Below, in pieces: positions 8,042-16,768 of a DNA stretch of 64,000 bases. The first letter of the stretch is position 1, and each line of letters opens with the position of its first letter. Source of the DNA: an uncultured Parasphingopyxis sp. (GTDB lineage: Bacteria; Pseudomonadota; Alphaproteobacteria; Sphingomonadales; Sphingomonadaceae); the NCBI RefSeq assembly GCF_937129435.1, contig NZ_CAKZNF010000017.1:1-64000 (forward strand). Reading direction: 5' to 3'. The position numbers were made by a program, and so were the translations under genes. The notes beneath the pieces were generated by a model that saw nothing but the letters and a program-made list of their open reading frames with translations, had not been told where the DNA came from and ran no database searches.

Positions 8042-9370
8042 TTGGCACAATCGACCGCAAGCGACGCACCGCCGCCTTCCGCCGGCACGCCGGGCGATGG
8101 AAGGGGGCTGCCCGTTCCCGGCCGCTGGCTCGGCGTCGGTCTGCTGACCGTCATTTACGTCCTCAACTATATGGATCGGCAGATCCTGGCGATCCTTATC
8201 GAGCCGATCAAGGCGGACATCGCGCTCACCGACACCCAGGTCGGCCTGCTGACGGGCACGCTGTTCGCGGTCTTCTACAGCATCATCACCATCCCCGTGG
8301 CGATGCTGGCCGACCGGATGAACCGGATCTGGATCATCGCGATAGGTTGCTTCCTGTGGAGTTGCTTCACCGGATTGTCGGGACTGGCGGTGACGTTCCT
8401 CGCGCTGGCGATTGCACGGATCGGCGTCGCGTTCGGAGAGGCCGGCGGCGTCGCGCCCTCCCTCTCCATTCTGGGCGACTATTTCACGCCGAGACGGCGG
8501 GTTATCGCCATTTCGCTGTTCACCTGCGCATCGCCCATGGGGATCATGGCCGGTGCCATGGCGGGCGGTCTGATCTCGGCAGAATATGGCTGGCGCGCGG
8601 TCTTCTATTTCGCCGCCATATTGGGGATCATCGCCGCACCCCTCCTGATCTGGCTCGCGCCCGAACCGCCGCGCGGCAATTACGAGAAAGACGCCCCGGG
8701 GCGACCCCTGTCGCTGCCGGCCACCGTCGCGCTGTTCTTCCGGCTGCCGACACTGGGCTGGATGGCGCTCTCATGCGGCTTCTTCGCGATGATCGCAAAC
8801 GGCCTGATCACATGGATGCCGGCCGTTCTGATGCGGGTATATGGCGCAAGCGGGCAGGATATCGCGCTCTATTACGGCCCGGTCATCGGTATCTCGCTCA
8901 TGATCGGACTGTTTTCGAGCGGCGCGATCATTTCCTGGTTCGCGCAAAGATCGCTGCGCGCCTTCGCCATCGTGCCTGCCATCGCCATGCTGCTCTGCGC
9001 GCCCCTCTTCGCCCTCGCGCTGACCGCCGACACCTGGCAGATGGTTCTCCTCTGGAGCTTCGTGCCGATCGCGCTCATCAATTTCGTCGTTCCCCCCGCG
9101 CTGACGCTCGTACAGAATCTTGCGCCGCCGGAAGCGCGCAGCACAGCGTCCGCCGTGCTGATGCTGGTGCTCAACCTGGTGGGTATCGGATTGGGCCCGC
9201 TCGTCGTCGGTATGGCCAGCGACTATTTCAGCAGGGAAATGGGCGATGACGGCCTGCGCTACGCAATGATAATCAGCCTCGTCCCGATCATGATCCTGAC
9301 CGCCATCACGCTGTTTATCGCCGCAACGACGGTCGTCCGCGATCACGAGCGGGTCGCCGCGCCCGTCTGA
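8042..9370 (+). CDS. MFS transporter (spinster-like)
   Basis: 442 residues from a TTG at 8042 preceded by GGGGAG. The frame is open from an ATG at 7973, but that start would put the operator inside the coding region, so the later start is preferred. Twelve membrane segments; TM1 has LNYMDRQILAILIEPIK and the loop after TM2 has MLADRMNR, the same subfamily as the transporter at 2777-4114 but clearly a different gene. Divergent from the lyase gene and controlled from the same operator. Likely carries an organic acid of the pathway through the inner membrane; direction and substrate unknown. Confidence 0.85.
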   Translation: MAQSTASDAPPPSAGTPGDGRGLPVPGRWLGVGLLTVIYVLNYMDRQILAILIEPIKADIALTDTQVGLLTGTLFAVFYSIITIPVAMLADRMNRIWIIAIGCFLWSCFTGLSGLAVTFLALAIARIGVAFGEAGGVAPSLSILGDYFTPRRRVIAISLFTCASPMGIMAGAMAGGLISAEYGWRAVFYFAAILGIIAAPLLIWLAPEPPRGNYEKDAPGRPLSLPATVALFFRLPTLGWMALSCGFFAMIANGLITWMPAVLMRVYGASGQDIALYYGPVIGISLMIGLFSSGAIISWFAQRSLRAFAIVPAIAMLLCAPLFALALTADTWQMVLLWSFVPIALINFVVPPALTLVQNLAPPEARSTASAVLMLVLNLVGIGLGPLVVGMASDYFSREMGDDGLRYAMIISLVPIMILTAITLFIAATTVVRDHERVAAPV

Positions 9371-9409
9371 GCTTGGGAAACGCGCCGGGGCGGCCAACGC
9401 CATAGGCAA

Positions 9410-10303
9410 TTATGAGGCGGTTCGCCCCGCTCCGAAGGCCGTGGCGTTGTTCGCCGCTAGCAGCGAGTCGATATCGTCTCCCGCATAATCGGGGTCGGCC
9501 GACGGACCGAAGGCGGCCAGCATCTCGGCGACCTGCGGCTCGACGAGCCGCTTCCATTCTTCGTGGGTGAAGATGTAGAATTCATCGGATGAGATCGCCT
9601 CGGCGACACGATCGCCGATGCACCGCGGATCCATGCCTGATGCGAGGACCCCACCCATCGCATCGGCCGTCTTTGCCGCCACGCCCGCCTCCTGCTCTCC
9701 CGGCCGCAAGTCCTTCGTCGTCTGCACGATCCGCGTCGCGGACATGCCGGGGCACAGCATCGATATGCCGACGCCCGTCCCGGCAAGCTCGTTGCGAAGC
9801 GACATGGCAATGCCGACCGTCGCGAATTTCGAACTGCAATAGGCGACGGAGACCGGCGGGGGCACGATGCCGACCATCGAGGCGGTAAGCACGACATGCC
9901 CCTCGCCTCGCCGCTTCATCGCGCCGAGAAAGCTGCGGCAGGCATAAAGATGGGCGTGCGCGTTGACCGCATAGGCCCAGCGCCAGACGTCCGGATCATA
10001 TTCCTCCAGCGCGCCGCTGCCGCCGCCGACCCCGGCGTTGCTGCACAGGATATCGACATGCCCGAAAGATGCTGCAGCCTCTTCCGCCTTCTGCCATTCC
10101 GCCTCTTCGGCCACATTGAACGCGACTGTTGCAACATCGGCGCCGGCCTGCCGCAATTCGGCGCCCGCCTCTTCGAGCCTCTCGGCGCTGATATCGGCGA
10201 TGATCAGCCGCGCGCCGCGTGCGGCCAGCGAATGCGCCATGGCCAGGCCGATGCCGCTCGCGGCGCCGGTGATGAGGGCCGTTTTTCCGGCGATTTGCGT
10301 CAT
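9410..10303 (-). CDS. Short-chain dehydrogenase/reductase
   Basis: 297 residues, slightly longer than the classical SDR. TGAASGIG cofactor motif (~residues 13-20), NAG at ~90, active-site serine in LTASMVG and catalytic YCSSK. Residue Asp in LIIADIS after the second strand predicts NAD(H) over NADP(H). The extra ~45 C-terminal residues are unusual in sequence only. It is the last gene of the minus-strand operon TonB receptor - Rieske remnant - NTF2-like - GST - SDR, 4 bp after the GST gene. Substrate unknown; oxidation of a secondary alcohol in the regulon's pathway is the natural guess. Confidence 0.85.
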   Translation of the reverse strand: MTQIAGKTALITGAASGIGLAMAHSLAARGARLIIADISAERLEEAGAELRQAGADVATVAFNVAEEAEWQKAEEAAASFGHVDILCSNAGVGGGSGALEEYDPDVWRWAYAVNAHAHLYACRSFLGAMKRRGEGHVVLTASMVGIVPPPVSVAYCSSKFATVGIAMSLRNELAGTGVGISMLCPGMSATRIVQTTKDLRPGEQEAGVAAKTADAMGGVLASGMDPRCIGDRVAEAISSDEFYIFTHEEWKRLVEPQVAEMLAAFGPSADPDYAGDDIDSLLAANNATAFGAGRTAS

Positions 10304-10307
10304 CGAT

Positions 10308-11045
10308 TCATTCCTTTTGGTGGCTGGCCTGGCTCGCCCGGGCGGCCGATTTGTGCAGATTGTCGCCGAACAGGTTCGACCATTGTTCGTCGGTCAGCAC
10401 CGGCCGGGCACTCGAGAGATTGGCGGCATTCTTGACATCGGTTCCGCGTTCGACCGCCGGCCGTGCGCCGATCGTGTCGAACCAGGACTGGATCGCGGGA
10501 AAGTCCGCCAGATCGAAATCGATCGCGCGGATCGCCCGGACCCAGGGCCAGGTGGCGATATCGGCGATCGAATATTCCTCGGCGAGGAAATCGGCTTCGG
10601 TCAGCCGCCGTTCGAGGACGTGGAGGAGGCGGATGGTCTCCTTGCGATAGCGGGTGACGGGATAGTCTTGCCCCTCGGGCGCATAGCGGATGAAATGATG
10701 GGCTTGACCCTGCATCGGCCCGAAGCCGGCCATTTGCCACATCAGCCATTGCTGCGCCTGCGACCGCCGGCGCGGATCGTCGGGAAGGAGCTGTCCCGAT
10801 TTCTCGGCAAGATAGAGCAAAATGGCGCCGGATTCGAACACCGGCAGCGGCTGTCCGCCGCCGACGGGGTCATGATCGACGATGGCCGGCAGCCGGCCAT
10901 TGGGATTCACCTCCCGGAATTCGGGCGTCAGATGCTCGCCGGCGAGCATGTCCATCTTGATCAGACGATGCTCGAGCCCGGTCTCTTCGAGCATGATCGA
11001 AACCTTGTGCCCGTTCGGCGTGGGCGTGAAATAGACGTCGATCAT
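10308..11045 (-). CDS. Glutathione S-transferase (Nu/Ure2p-like)
   Basis: 245 residues: N-terminal thioredoxin fold with TPTPNGHKVSIML and the glutathione-binding LPAIVDHD and ESGAILLYLAEK segments, then an all-helical C-terminal domain containing the DYSIADIA-like YSIADIATWPW motif. Nu-class enzymes (YfcG/YghU relatives) bind two GSH and act as disulfide reductases or on electrophiles; in lignin degraders related proteins cleave aryl ethers. ATG 11045 overlaps the preceding NTF2-like stop by 4 bp. Two more GSTs of the same type occur at 14195-14899 and 14916-15638, so glutathione chemistry is clearly part of this pathway. Confidence 0.85.
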   Translation of the reverse strand: MIDVYFTPTPNGHKVSIMLEETGLEHRLIKMDMLAGEHLTPEFREVNPNGRLPAIVDHDPVGGGQPLPVFESGAILLYLAEKSGQLLPDDPRRRSQAQQWLMWQMAGFGPMQGQAHHFIRYAPEGQDYPVTRYRKETIRLLHVLERRLTEADFLAEEYSIADIATWPWVRAIRAIDFDLADFPAIQSWFDTIGARPAVERGTDVKNAANLSSARPVLTDEQWSNLFGDNLHKSAARASQASHQKE

Positions 11046-11542
11046 GATGCGGCCTCCTTGTTCTGCTTTGCCCGTGCGCTCGCGAAGACGAGATCGAAGA
11101 CATCCTTGCCCGCCGGATAGCCGGCCACCGTCAGCCGGCAGGCCGCGATGCGCCAACCCTGGCCAGTGCGGACCAGCTCATGCCGGTAATCGCCGACAAG
11201 ATCGCCAAAGAGGGTCGTGCCGCCGGCCGTGATGAAATGCGCGGCGTCCACGGCACTGGTGACCGTCGCGCCATCATCGCTGCGGGCATAGCGCATGTTG
11301 GAGAGCCGGTGCCGCGTCGCATCAAAATAACCGAGCAGTTTGCAGCGTTCGGCCCAGGCGGCGGCCGGAATTCGCGCTTTGAGCGAACCGATGGCGGCGT
11401 AGTCTATGTCGACTTGGTCGGTGAAGAGCTCGCGAAACCCGTCCCAGTCACCGGCGTCCAGGCGATCGGCATAGTCCATGACGAGGTCGATGCAGGCCGC
11501 ACGATCGGCGGCGCTCACGTCATCTGCTTTGTCCAATGTCAT
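11042..11542 (-). CDS. NTF2-like/SnoaL-fold protein
   Basis: 166 residues from ATG 11542 (MTLDKADDVSAADR), overlapping the stop of the upstream Rieske remnant by 4 bp; the longer frame upstream is non-coding. Helical N-terminus with YADRLDAGDWDGFRELFTD followed by a mixed beta sheet with an internal cavity is the SnoaL_4 pattern: dehydratases, isomerases, or small subunits of ring-hydroxylating dioxygenases. Placed directly after a Rieske alpha-subunit remnant it might once have been its partner, but the sequence does not show typical beta-subunit features. Enzymatic role undetermined. Confidence 0.75.
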   Translation of the reverse strand: MTLDKADDVSAADRAACIDLVMDYADRLDAGDWDGFRELFTDQVDIDYAAIGSLKARIPAAAWAERCKLLGYFDATRHRLSNMRYARSDDGATVTSAVDAAHFITAGGTTLFGDLVGDYRHELVRTGQGWRIAACRLTVAGYPAGKDVFDLVFASARAKQNKEAAS

Positions 11543-11712
11543 GCCTCCTGCCGCTCGTCCGCCGCCATCTTCGCGAACTGCCGCAGCAGGGGAATGCCGC
11601 GACCCACCTCTCCAGCACGCGCGGCCACATACCAACGGTTGCGAAGCAGCGGCGTATCGCGATCGGCGATATCCCCGGGCGTCTTCGACGGTTCGCATTG
11701 GGAAGAGGTCAT
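11539..11712 (-). pseudogene. Remnant of a Rieske-type oxygenase large-subunit gene
   Basis: A 57-codon reading frame (ATG 11712). Residues ~22-41 read LLRNRWYVAARAGEVGRG, the characteristic N-terminus of Rieske oxygenase alpha subunits just before their [2Fe-2S] domain. The frame then runs directly into LLRQFAKMAADERQEA and stops, with no CxH/CxxH cluster motif and no 2-His-1-carboxylate iron site. The ending looks like an oxygenase C-terminus, so I infer an in-frame internal deletion of about 300 codons. The stop still overlaps the next gene's ATG by 4 bp, i.e. operon coupling has been kept. Alternatively it is a short coupling ORF. Confidence 0.6.
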
Positions 11713-11793
11713 AACAGCCAAAGCGGCTCGGCCGATCTCTCGGGCCAAGCCGCCTTGGGGTTCATGCATCGATCCTGCAATGCGCCGGTGCGA

Positions 11794-14055
11794 TCAGAAC
11801 CGGAACCCGGCTTCCACCGCGACGCTCCGTGCCGGTTCCAGATAATGGATCGAGCGCGTCACATTGGTGATCGGGAACGGTAGGCGGAAGGAACTGCCGG
11901 CCGTCAATTCGTTCGTCAGGTTCCGGCCGACCAGCGCCACATGCCACCGATCGTCCGCGTCGCTTACCTGCACGCGCATGTCGATCTTCGCATAGCCTTC
12001 CTGGTAACCGAAATTTGGATCCTGATTATCCGAGTTGAAATAGCCCGACCGTGCCGAAATGATGCCTGTAATATCGAGATCGAGGTTCGGCGACAGCGGC
12101 AGCCAGACATGGCCCTGCATCGTAGCTGAGAGATCGGACACATAGGGCAGGGGCGCACCGGCGATGTTGTTCACCGCAATGCTGGCCGGGTCCGCCGGGT
12201 TGCATTCGCTCAGCGGCTGCGTCGCGAGACAGGCAGCGCCCGGATAATCGAGATAGCGGATATCCTGATAGGCGGCCGAAACCTGGAGATCGAAATTCTC
12301 GCTCGCATTCCAGATGAAGGTCGCTTCGGCGCCGGTCGATGCGGCGCTGGCGGCGTTGCCCGTCTGGTAGGTCGAGATGGTCGGATTGTAGACAGAGACC
12401 TGCAGATTCTTGAACCGCGTGTCATAGACCGAGAGATTGAAAGTCGCCTCTCCGAAGACCGCACGCACGCCAGCTTCGTAGTTGGTCGAGCGTTCGGGCT
12501 CGTACTGGAAAGTCGCGTCGGTCGTTCCGTAGGTGTTGCTGACGAAGCCTCCCGATTTCGAACCCCGGCCATAGGTCGCATAGACCATCACGTCGTCGCT
12601 AATGTCGTATTGGACGGTGATCGACGGGTCGAGATTGTCTTCGGACCGCGAACCCGATGCCTGGGTAAGCGGGCGCAGCGGAAACGGGCCGTAAATAAGA
12701 TCGCCGTCAAACGTCGCATCCTTGCTGGTGTGGGTGTAGCGCAAGCTGCCGATAAAACGCAGCGCATCCGTCGCGTTCCACGTTGCCTGCCCGAACACCG
12801 AATAGGATTCCGATTCCTGGTCGAAGATGGTGTTTAGCAGGCCGAAATAGTTGAGCGCGGCGTTGTTGATGTTGAACCCGCCGAACTGGTCGAGATGATA
12901 GTCTGAGGTGTCGTAATAGGCGCCGACGATGAACTCGATCGGGCGTCCGGTCGGAGATAGCAGGCGGACTTCCTGCGAGAACTGATCGAAATTTTCCGGG
13001 AAACTGTTGTACACCGAATTGTTGACGGTCCCGCCGCCGGGGATCCGCTGATCGAAACCATTGACGATATTGGAGTCAAACCAGGAATAGCCGGTGATCG
13101 AGGTCAGCGTGTAATCGCCGATTTCGACATTGGCGGTGGCGGACAAGATCAGCGTTTCGCCATCGATACCCTCTTCGCCGAGCGCTGCGGTTTCGAGGAA
13201 TCGCTCCTGCCGCAGGTTCGGACGCGTGTTGACATCGTCCGATACGGAGATTCCGCCACGGATTTCCTGATTGCCATATTCCGCGCGCAGTGTGAGGTCG
13301 AACATCGGCGACGGCTCCCAAAGAAGCGTGGCGCGTATCAACTGCTGTTCGGTCGAGGGGTCGTCGCGACCGGTCGCGAGATTTTCGATGTAGCCGTCCT
13401 GATCGACGAGCCGACCTGCCAGACGGAAGCTGAGTGTATCGGAGATTGGACCGGATACGTGGCCGTTCAGCTCATAGCCTTCGTAGCTGAAGTTGTAGCT
13501 GCCGGTAAGCGCGGCCTCGAACTCGTCGGTCGGACCGGCCGAGACGATGCTGACGGCGCCTGCAGCGGTGTTCTTCCCGAATAGCGCGCCCTGTGGCCCG
13601 CGCAGAACTTCAACACGTTCGATATCGAAGAAGGGCGCCTGAGCCTGGCGGTTCCGACCCGCATAAATGCCGTCGATATACAGGCTGACTGCCTGGTCGA
13701 ATGAGAAGTTGGAGGGCGGCGAGCCGAAGCCGCGAATATAGATGACGTCGTTGCCCGCCGTCGTCTGCACGGCAACATTTGGCACATAAGCGGAGATGTC
13801 GCGAAAGTCGTTAACGTTGAAATCGGTGAGCGTTTCGCCGGAGACGACCTCCATCGAGATCGGCACGTCCTGGATACCCTGTTCGCGCTTTTGAGCCGTC
13901 ACAATAATGGGAGCGTTCGTGCTCGACGCCTGCCGAACCGTAACCTCCGAGAGGTCGCTGCCATTATCGTCCTGCGCATGGGCCGGAGCCTGGGCCCCGA
14001 TAGCCAGCGCCGCTGCGGCGCTGCCGTACATAAGATCGCGGAGTTTGCCGTTCAT
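11794..14055 (-). CDS. TonB-dependent outer-membrane receptor
   Basis: 753 residues from ATG 14055, which follows a GGAGAGGG ribosome site. Signal peptide ending PAHAQDD, plug with PIIVTAQKREQGIQDVPISM and LRGPQGALFGKNTAAGAVSI, then the barrel ending SVAVEAGFRF. The first gene of the operon that continues with the Rieske remnant, NTF2-like protein, GST and SDR. It differs substantially from the receptor at 4763, so the block encodes two receptors, perhaps for related ligands. The promoter region contains a perfect copy of the shared operator at 14123. Confidence 0.9.
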   Translation of the reverse strand: MNGKLRDLMYGSAAAALAIGAQAPAHAQDDNGSDLSEVTVRQASSTNAPIIVTAQKREQGIQDVPISMEVVSGETLTDFNVNDFRDISAYVPNVAVQTTAGNDVIYIRGFGSPPSNFSFDQAVSLYIDGIYAGRNRQAQAPFFDIERVEVLRGPQGALFGKNTAAGAVSIVSAGPTDEFEAALTGSYNFSYEGYELNGHVSGPISDTLSFRLAGRLVDQDGYIENLATGRDDPSTEQQLIRATLLWEPSPMFDLTLRAEYGNQEIRGGISVSDDVNTRPNLRQERFLETAALGEEGIDGETLILSATANVEIGDYTLTSITGYSWFDSNIVNGFDQRIPGGGTVNNSVYNSFPENFDQFSQEVRLLSPTGRPIEFIVGAYYDTSDYHLDQFGGFNINNAALNYFGLLNTIFDQESESYSVFGQATWNATDALRFIGSLRYTHTSKDATFDGDLIYGPFPLRPLTQASGSRSEDNLDPSITVQYDISDDVMVYATYGRGSKSGGFVSNTYGTTDATFQYEPERSTNYEAGVRAVFGEATFNLSVYDTRFKNLQVSVYNPTISTYQTGNAASAASTGAEATFIWNASENFDLQVSAAYQDIRYLDYPGAACLATQPLSECNPADPASIAVNNIAGAPLPYVSDLSATMQGHVWLPLSPNLDLDITGIISARSGYFNSDNQDPNFGYQEGYAKIDMRVQVSDADDRWHVALVGRNLTNELTAGSSFRLPFPITNVTRSIHYLEPARSVAVEAGFRF

Positions 14056-14122
14056 TGTGATCCCTCTCCTGAGCTTTATCGTTGTGCCCGTCCTGCCTTT
14101 CGGGGTCGGGCAAGTCAATCCC

Positions 14123-14134
14123 TTAGTTTGCTAA
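14123..14134. promoter_or_regulatory. Shared operator, copy 3 (perfect)
   Basis: TTAGTTTGCTAA in the gap between the divergent TonB receptor (start 14055) and GST (start 14195) genes, flanked by ACTAAT. It can control both. Confidence 0.7.
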
Positions 14135-14194
14135 CTAATAGAGGTGTGATACCTCTGCCACTAAGAGCAACACAAGGGCTGGGAGAAGCGAGCG

Positions 14195-14899
14195 ATGATC
14201 ACATTATATGGAGGGCCGACGCCGAACGCACGCAAGGTCGGAATCGCGCTTTACGAGCTGGCGATGGAATGGGAACTCCACCCGGTGGACATCCTGGAGG
14301 GCGATCAGCTCACCCCCGAATTCCTCACGCTCAATCCCAACAACAAGACGCCGGTAATCGTCGATCATGACGGGCCCGATGGCGGAGACTTCGTGCTCGC
14401 CGAATCGGGCGCGATCCTGATCTACCTCGCCGAAAAGGCGGGCCGGTTGATCCCCGATGAACCGCGCGCCCGCTCGCGGTGCTTCCAATGGCTGATGTTT
14501 CAGATGTCGGGTATCGGGCCGATGTTCGGGCAGGCCGTGCACTTCACCCATTATGCGGCCGAAAGGCACGAATACCCCATTGCCCGCTACACCCGTGAAG
14601 TCGATCGGCTACTGATGGTGCTGAATGGCCGGCTGGGCGAGGCCGAATGGCTGGCGGGGCAAGACTATTCGATCGCCGACATCGCCACCCTGCCCTTCCT
14701 TCGCCGTATCCTGATCGAGCGCGGCGGCGAATTTCCCGATATCGAGCGTTGGGCGACGGCGATGCTGGCGCGTCCGGCGGTCGAGAAAGGAATGGCCGTC
14801 GGCGTCGCCCGCAAGGAAGTCGTCGAAGGCGGACTGCAGGGGTTCACCGACGAGCACCGCGAAATCCTCTGGGGAGACCGGCAGCACCGCCCGCGATAA
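14195..14899 (+). CDS. Glutathione S-transferase
   Basis: 234 residues with GGGAGAAGC before the ATG. The N-terminal half has TPNARKVGIALYEL, TPVIVDHDG and ESGAILIYLAEKAG for GSH binding; the helical half has DYSIADIATLPFLRR. Same Nu-like family as the two neighbouring GSTs but the most divergent of them. The gene is monocistronic as far as can be seen and runs convergent with the next GST, 16 bp away. Possible tasks are glutathionylation/deglutathionylation of a pathway electrophile or ether cleavage. Confidence 0.85.
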   Translation: MITLYGGPTPNARKVGIALYELAMEWELHPVDILEGDQLTPEFLTLNPNNKTPVIVDHDGPDGGDFVLAESGAILIYLAEKAGRLIPDEPRARSRCFQWLMFQMSGIGPMFGQAVHFTHYAAERHEYPIARYTREVDRLLMVLNGRLGEAEWLAGQDYSIADIATLPFLRRILIERGGEFPDIERWATAMLARPAVEKGMAVGVARKEVVEGGLQGFTDEHREILWGDRQHRPR

Positions 14900-14915
14900 T
14901 GCCGGCCGAGCCGCC

Positions 14916-15638
14916 TTAGCGCTGGACCGCGCCGTGCATCCGGTCGCCGAACATGTTCGACCACTCGTCATCGGAGAGACGCTGGTTGCGTCCCATATAT
15001 TTGTCGGGCGCCTTGAAGACCGGATCGTTCATCGCGCGCCGAACGGCGGGGCGGGCCGCGATGCGATCGAACCAGTCGGCGATGGCCGGATAGCCTTCGA
15101 ACCCGATCCCCATGACATGCGACGCGGCACGGCCCGGCCAGACCGCAATGTCGGCGATCGAATAGGCATCGCCGGCAAGATATGGCGCTTCGGAGAGCCT
15201 GTTTTCGAGAACGCGGAGCAGCCGTTCGAGTTCGCGCGTGTAGCGGGCGACGGCATAGTCTTGTCCGTCGGGTGCATAGCGGAGGAAATGGCTCGCCTGC
15301 CCGCCCATCGGCCCGAGCCCGGCGACCTGCCAGGTCAGCCATTGCAGCGCGAGACTGCGCCCGCGCCCCTCGGCATCGAGCAACAGGCCGCTCTTTTCGG
15401 CGAGATATTGCAGGATTGCGCCCGATTCGAAGACGGCAAAAGGTGCTCCGCCGTCCACCGGCGCATGATCGACGATCGCAGGGAGCTTGTGGTTGGGGTT
15501 GATCGTGCCAAATGCCGGATCGAGATGATCGCCCTCGAAGATGTCGTAGGGCGTCACGCGATAGGCGAGCCCCGTCTCCTCGAGCATGATCGCGATCTTC
15601 TGCCCGTTGGGCGTCGCCGCATAATGGAGTTCGATCAT
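14916..15638 (-). CDS. Glutathione S-transferase (Nu/Ure2p-like)
   Basis: 240 residues, close in layout and wording to the GST at 10308-11045 (ATPNGQKIAIMLEETG, LPAIVDHAP, ESGAILQYLAEKSGLLL, YSIADIAVWPG), so the two look like paralogues from a duplication. It follows the NTF2-like gene at 15654-16040 by 15 bp and forms a two-gene operon with it under the operator at 16103. The repeated pairing of an NTF2-like protein with a GST (here and at 10308-11542) suggests that the two proteins act together. Confidence 0.85.
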   Translation of the reverse strand: MIELHYAATPNGQKIAIMLEETGLAYRVTPYDIFEGDHLDPAFGTINPNHKLPAIVDHAPVDGGAPFAVFESGAILQYLAEKSGLLLDAEGRGRSLALQWLTWQVAGLGPMGGQASHFLRYAPDGQDYAVARYTRELERLLRVLENRLSEAPYLAGDAYSIADIAVWPGRAASHVMGIGFEGYPAIADWFDRIAARPAVRRAMNDPVFKAPDKYMGRNQRLSDDEWSNMFGDRMHGAVQR

Positions 15639-15653
15639 TGCCGGGCGGGCACG

Positions 15654-16040
15654 TCAGTCGAACGTCTTGCGGAATTCGGCGACATGCGCCGAATCGAGAT
15701 ATTCGTCGATCCGCGAAATCTTGCCATCACGCACCTGGACGATCAGCGCGCCGGGCATCGCCAGTCGTGCACCGTCCTTGCGCGTGCCCCGGAGGACATG
15801 CTGCTGGACGAACCCGCCGTCGAACACCTCGACGCGGCGATTGTCGTAATGGCGATCGCTCAGCCGCCCGACCATCCCCTTCAGCGTTTCGAGATTTTCG
15901 GCCTTACTCTGCTCGGCATCGTCGAAATTGTGCCAGATCACGGCATCGTCGGTATAGCTGTCGCGCACCGTTTCGATATCGCCGCGTTCGATCGCATCGA
16001 AAAATCCCTGGGCCAGCGCCCGGATTGCAGCCTCGTCCAT
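15654..16040 (-). CDS. NTF2-like/SnoaL-fold protein
   Basis: 128 residues from ATG 16040, chosen because AGGAGA lies eight bases upstream; a longer frame begins at 16079. Sequence features are those of the SnoaL-like family: ALAQGFFDAIERGDIETV, then DDAVIWHNFD and GTRKDGARLAMPGALIV strands. Members serve as isomerases, dehydratases or ligand binders. First gene of an operon with the GST at 14916-15638. No catalytic dyad can be assigned with confidence. Confidence 0.75.
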   Translation of the reverse strand: MDEAAIRALAQGFFDAIERGDIETVRDSYTDDAVIWHNFDDAEQSKAENLETLKGMVGRLSDRHYDNRRVEVFDGGFVQQHVLRGTRKDGARLAMPGALIVQVRDGKISRIDEYLDSAHVAEFRKTFD

Positions 16041-16102
16041 TCCGCAATTCTCCTTTATGCTCGCTCGAGCCGACGTCATCGACGCGCCCTGCCCTTTTAT
16101 CC

Positions 16103-16114
16103 TTAGCTATCTAA
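16103..16114. promoter_or_regulatory. Shared operator, copy 4 (perfect)
   Basis: TTAGCTATCTAA between the divergent NTF2-like (start 16040) and VOC (start 16197) genes. A further half-site, AGCTAAGG, precedes the VOC ribosome site. Confidence 0.7.
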
Positions 16115-16196
16115 CTATAGCAGAGGCGGCAGGCCCGTCCAGCGCATTGACCCAACCCGGAGAGTCGAATATACTTTGAAAGCTAAGGAGATCGAG

Positions 16197-16754
16197 ATGC
16201 AGAGCAAAAAGAACCCCGAATTCGAACTGATGGGCGTCAACCACCTCGCGCTGGTGTGCCGCGACATGAAGAAGACCGTCGAATTCTACCGCGACAAGCT
16301 TGGCATGCCGCTAGTGAAGACGATCGATCTGCCGCGCGGTCTCGGCCAGCACTTCTTCTTCGACGTAGGCAATGGCGACTGCATCGCCTTTTTCTGGTTC
16401 CCCGATGCGCCCGATGGCGAACCCGGCATCCAGGCCCCTGCCGCGTTGCCAACGCAGGGATCGTTCGTTTCTGCCTATGGCTCGATGAACCATATCGCGA
16501 TCAACGTCCCGGCCGAAAAGTTCGACGAATATTACGACCGACTGATCGAGAAGGGCATCGAGGTCACCAAGAAGCTGAATCACGACAATTCGCCCGCAGG
16601 TTCGAACGAGGCCGTGACCGACGATGTGTATGTGCGCTCGGTCTACTTCTTCGACCCCGACGGCATCTGCCTGGAATTCGCCGCGTGGACAAAGGAATTC
16701 ACCGACGCGGATGTCGCCCACGAACCGCGAAGCGCGGTCACCGTTGACGCCTGA
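16197..16754 (+). CDS. VOC-superfamily metalloprotein (glyoxalase/dioxygenase fold)
   Basis: 185 residues from ATG 16197, with AAGGAG six bases upstream; a TTG at 16176 is less likely. Two beta-alpha-beta-beta-beta modules: VNHLALVCRDM with FYRDKLGMPLV, then MNHIAINVP and FFDPDGICLEFAAW. Metal-ligand candidates are the His of VNHLAL, the His of MNHIAI and the Glu of CLEFAA, the usual positions in the family. It could be an extradiol-type dioxygenase, a glyoxalase-like lyase or an epimerase. It precedes the LeuD-like gene by 14 bp, so they are probably cotranscribed. Confidence 0.8.
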   Translation: MQSKKNPEFELMGVNHLALVCRDMKKTVEFYRDKLGMPLVKTIDLPRGLGQHFFFDVGNGDCIAFFWFPDAPDGEPGIQAPAALPTQGSFVSAYGSMNHIAINVPAEKFDEYYDRLIEKGIEVTKKLNHDNSPAGSNEAVTDDVYVRSVYFFDPDGICLEFAAWTKEFTDADVAHEPRSAVTVDA

Positions 16755-16768
16755 CAGCGGCCCATGAA

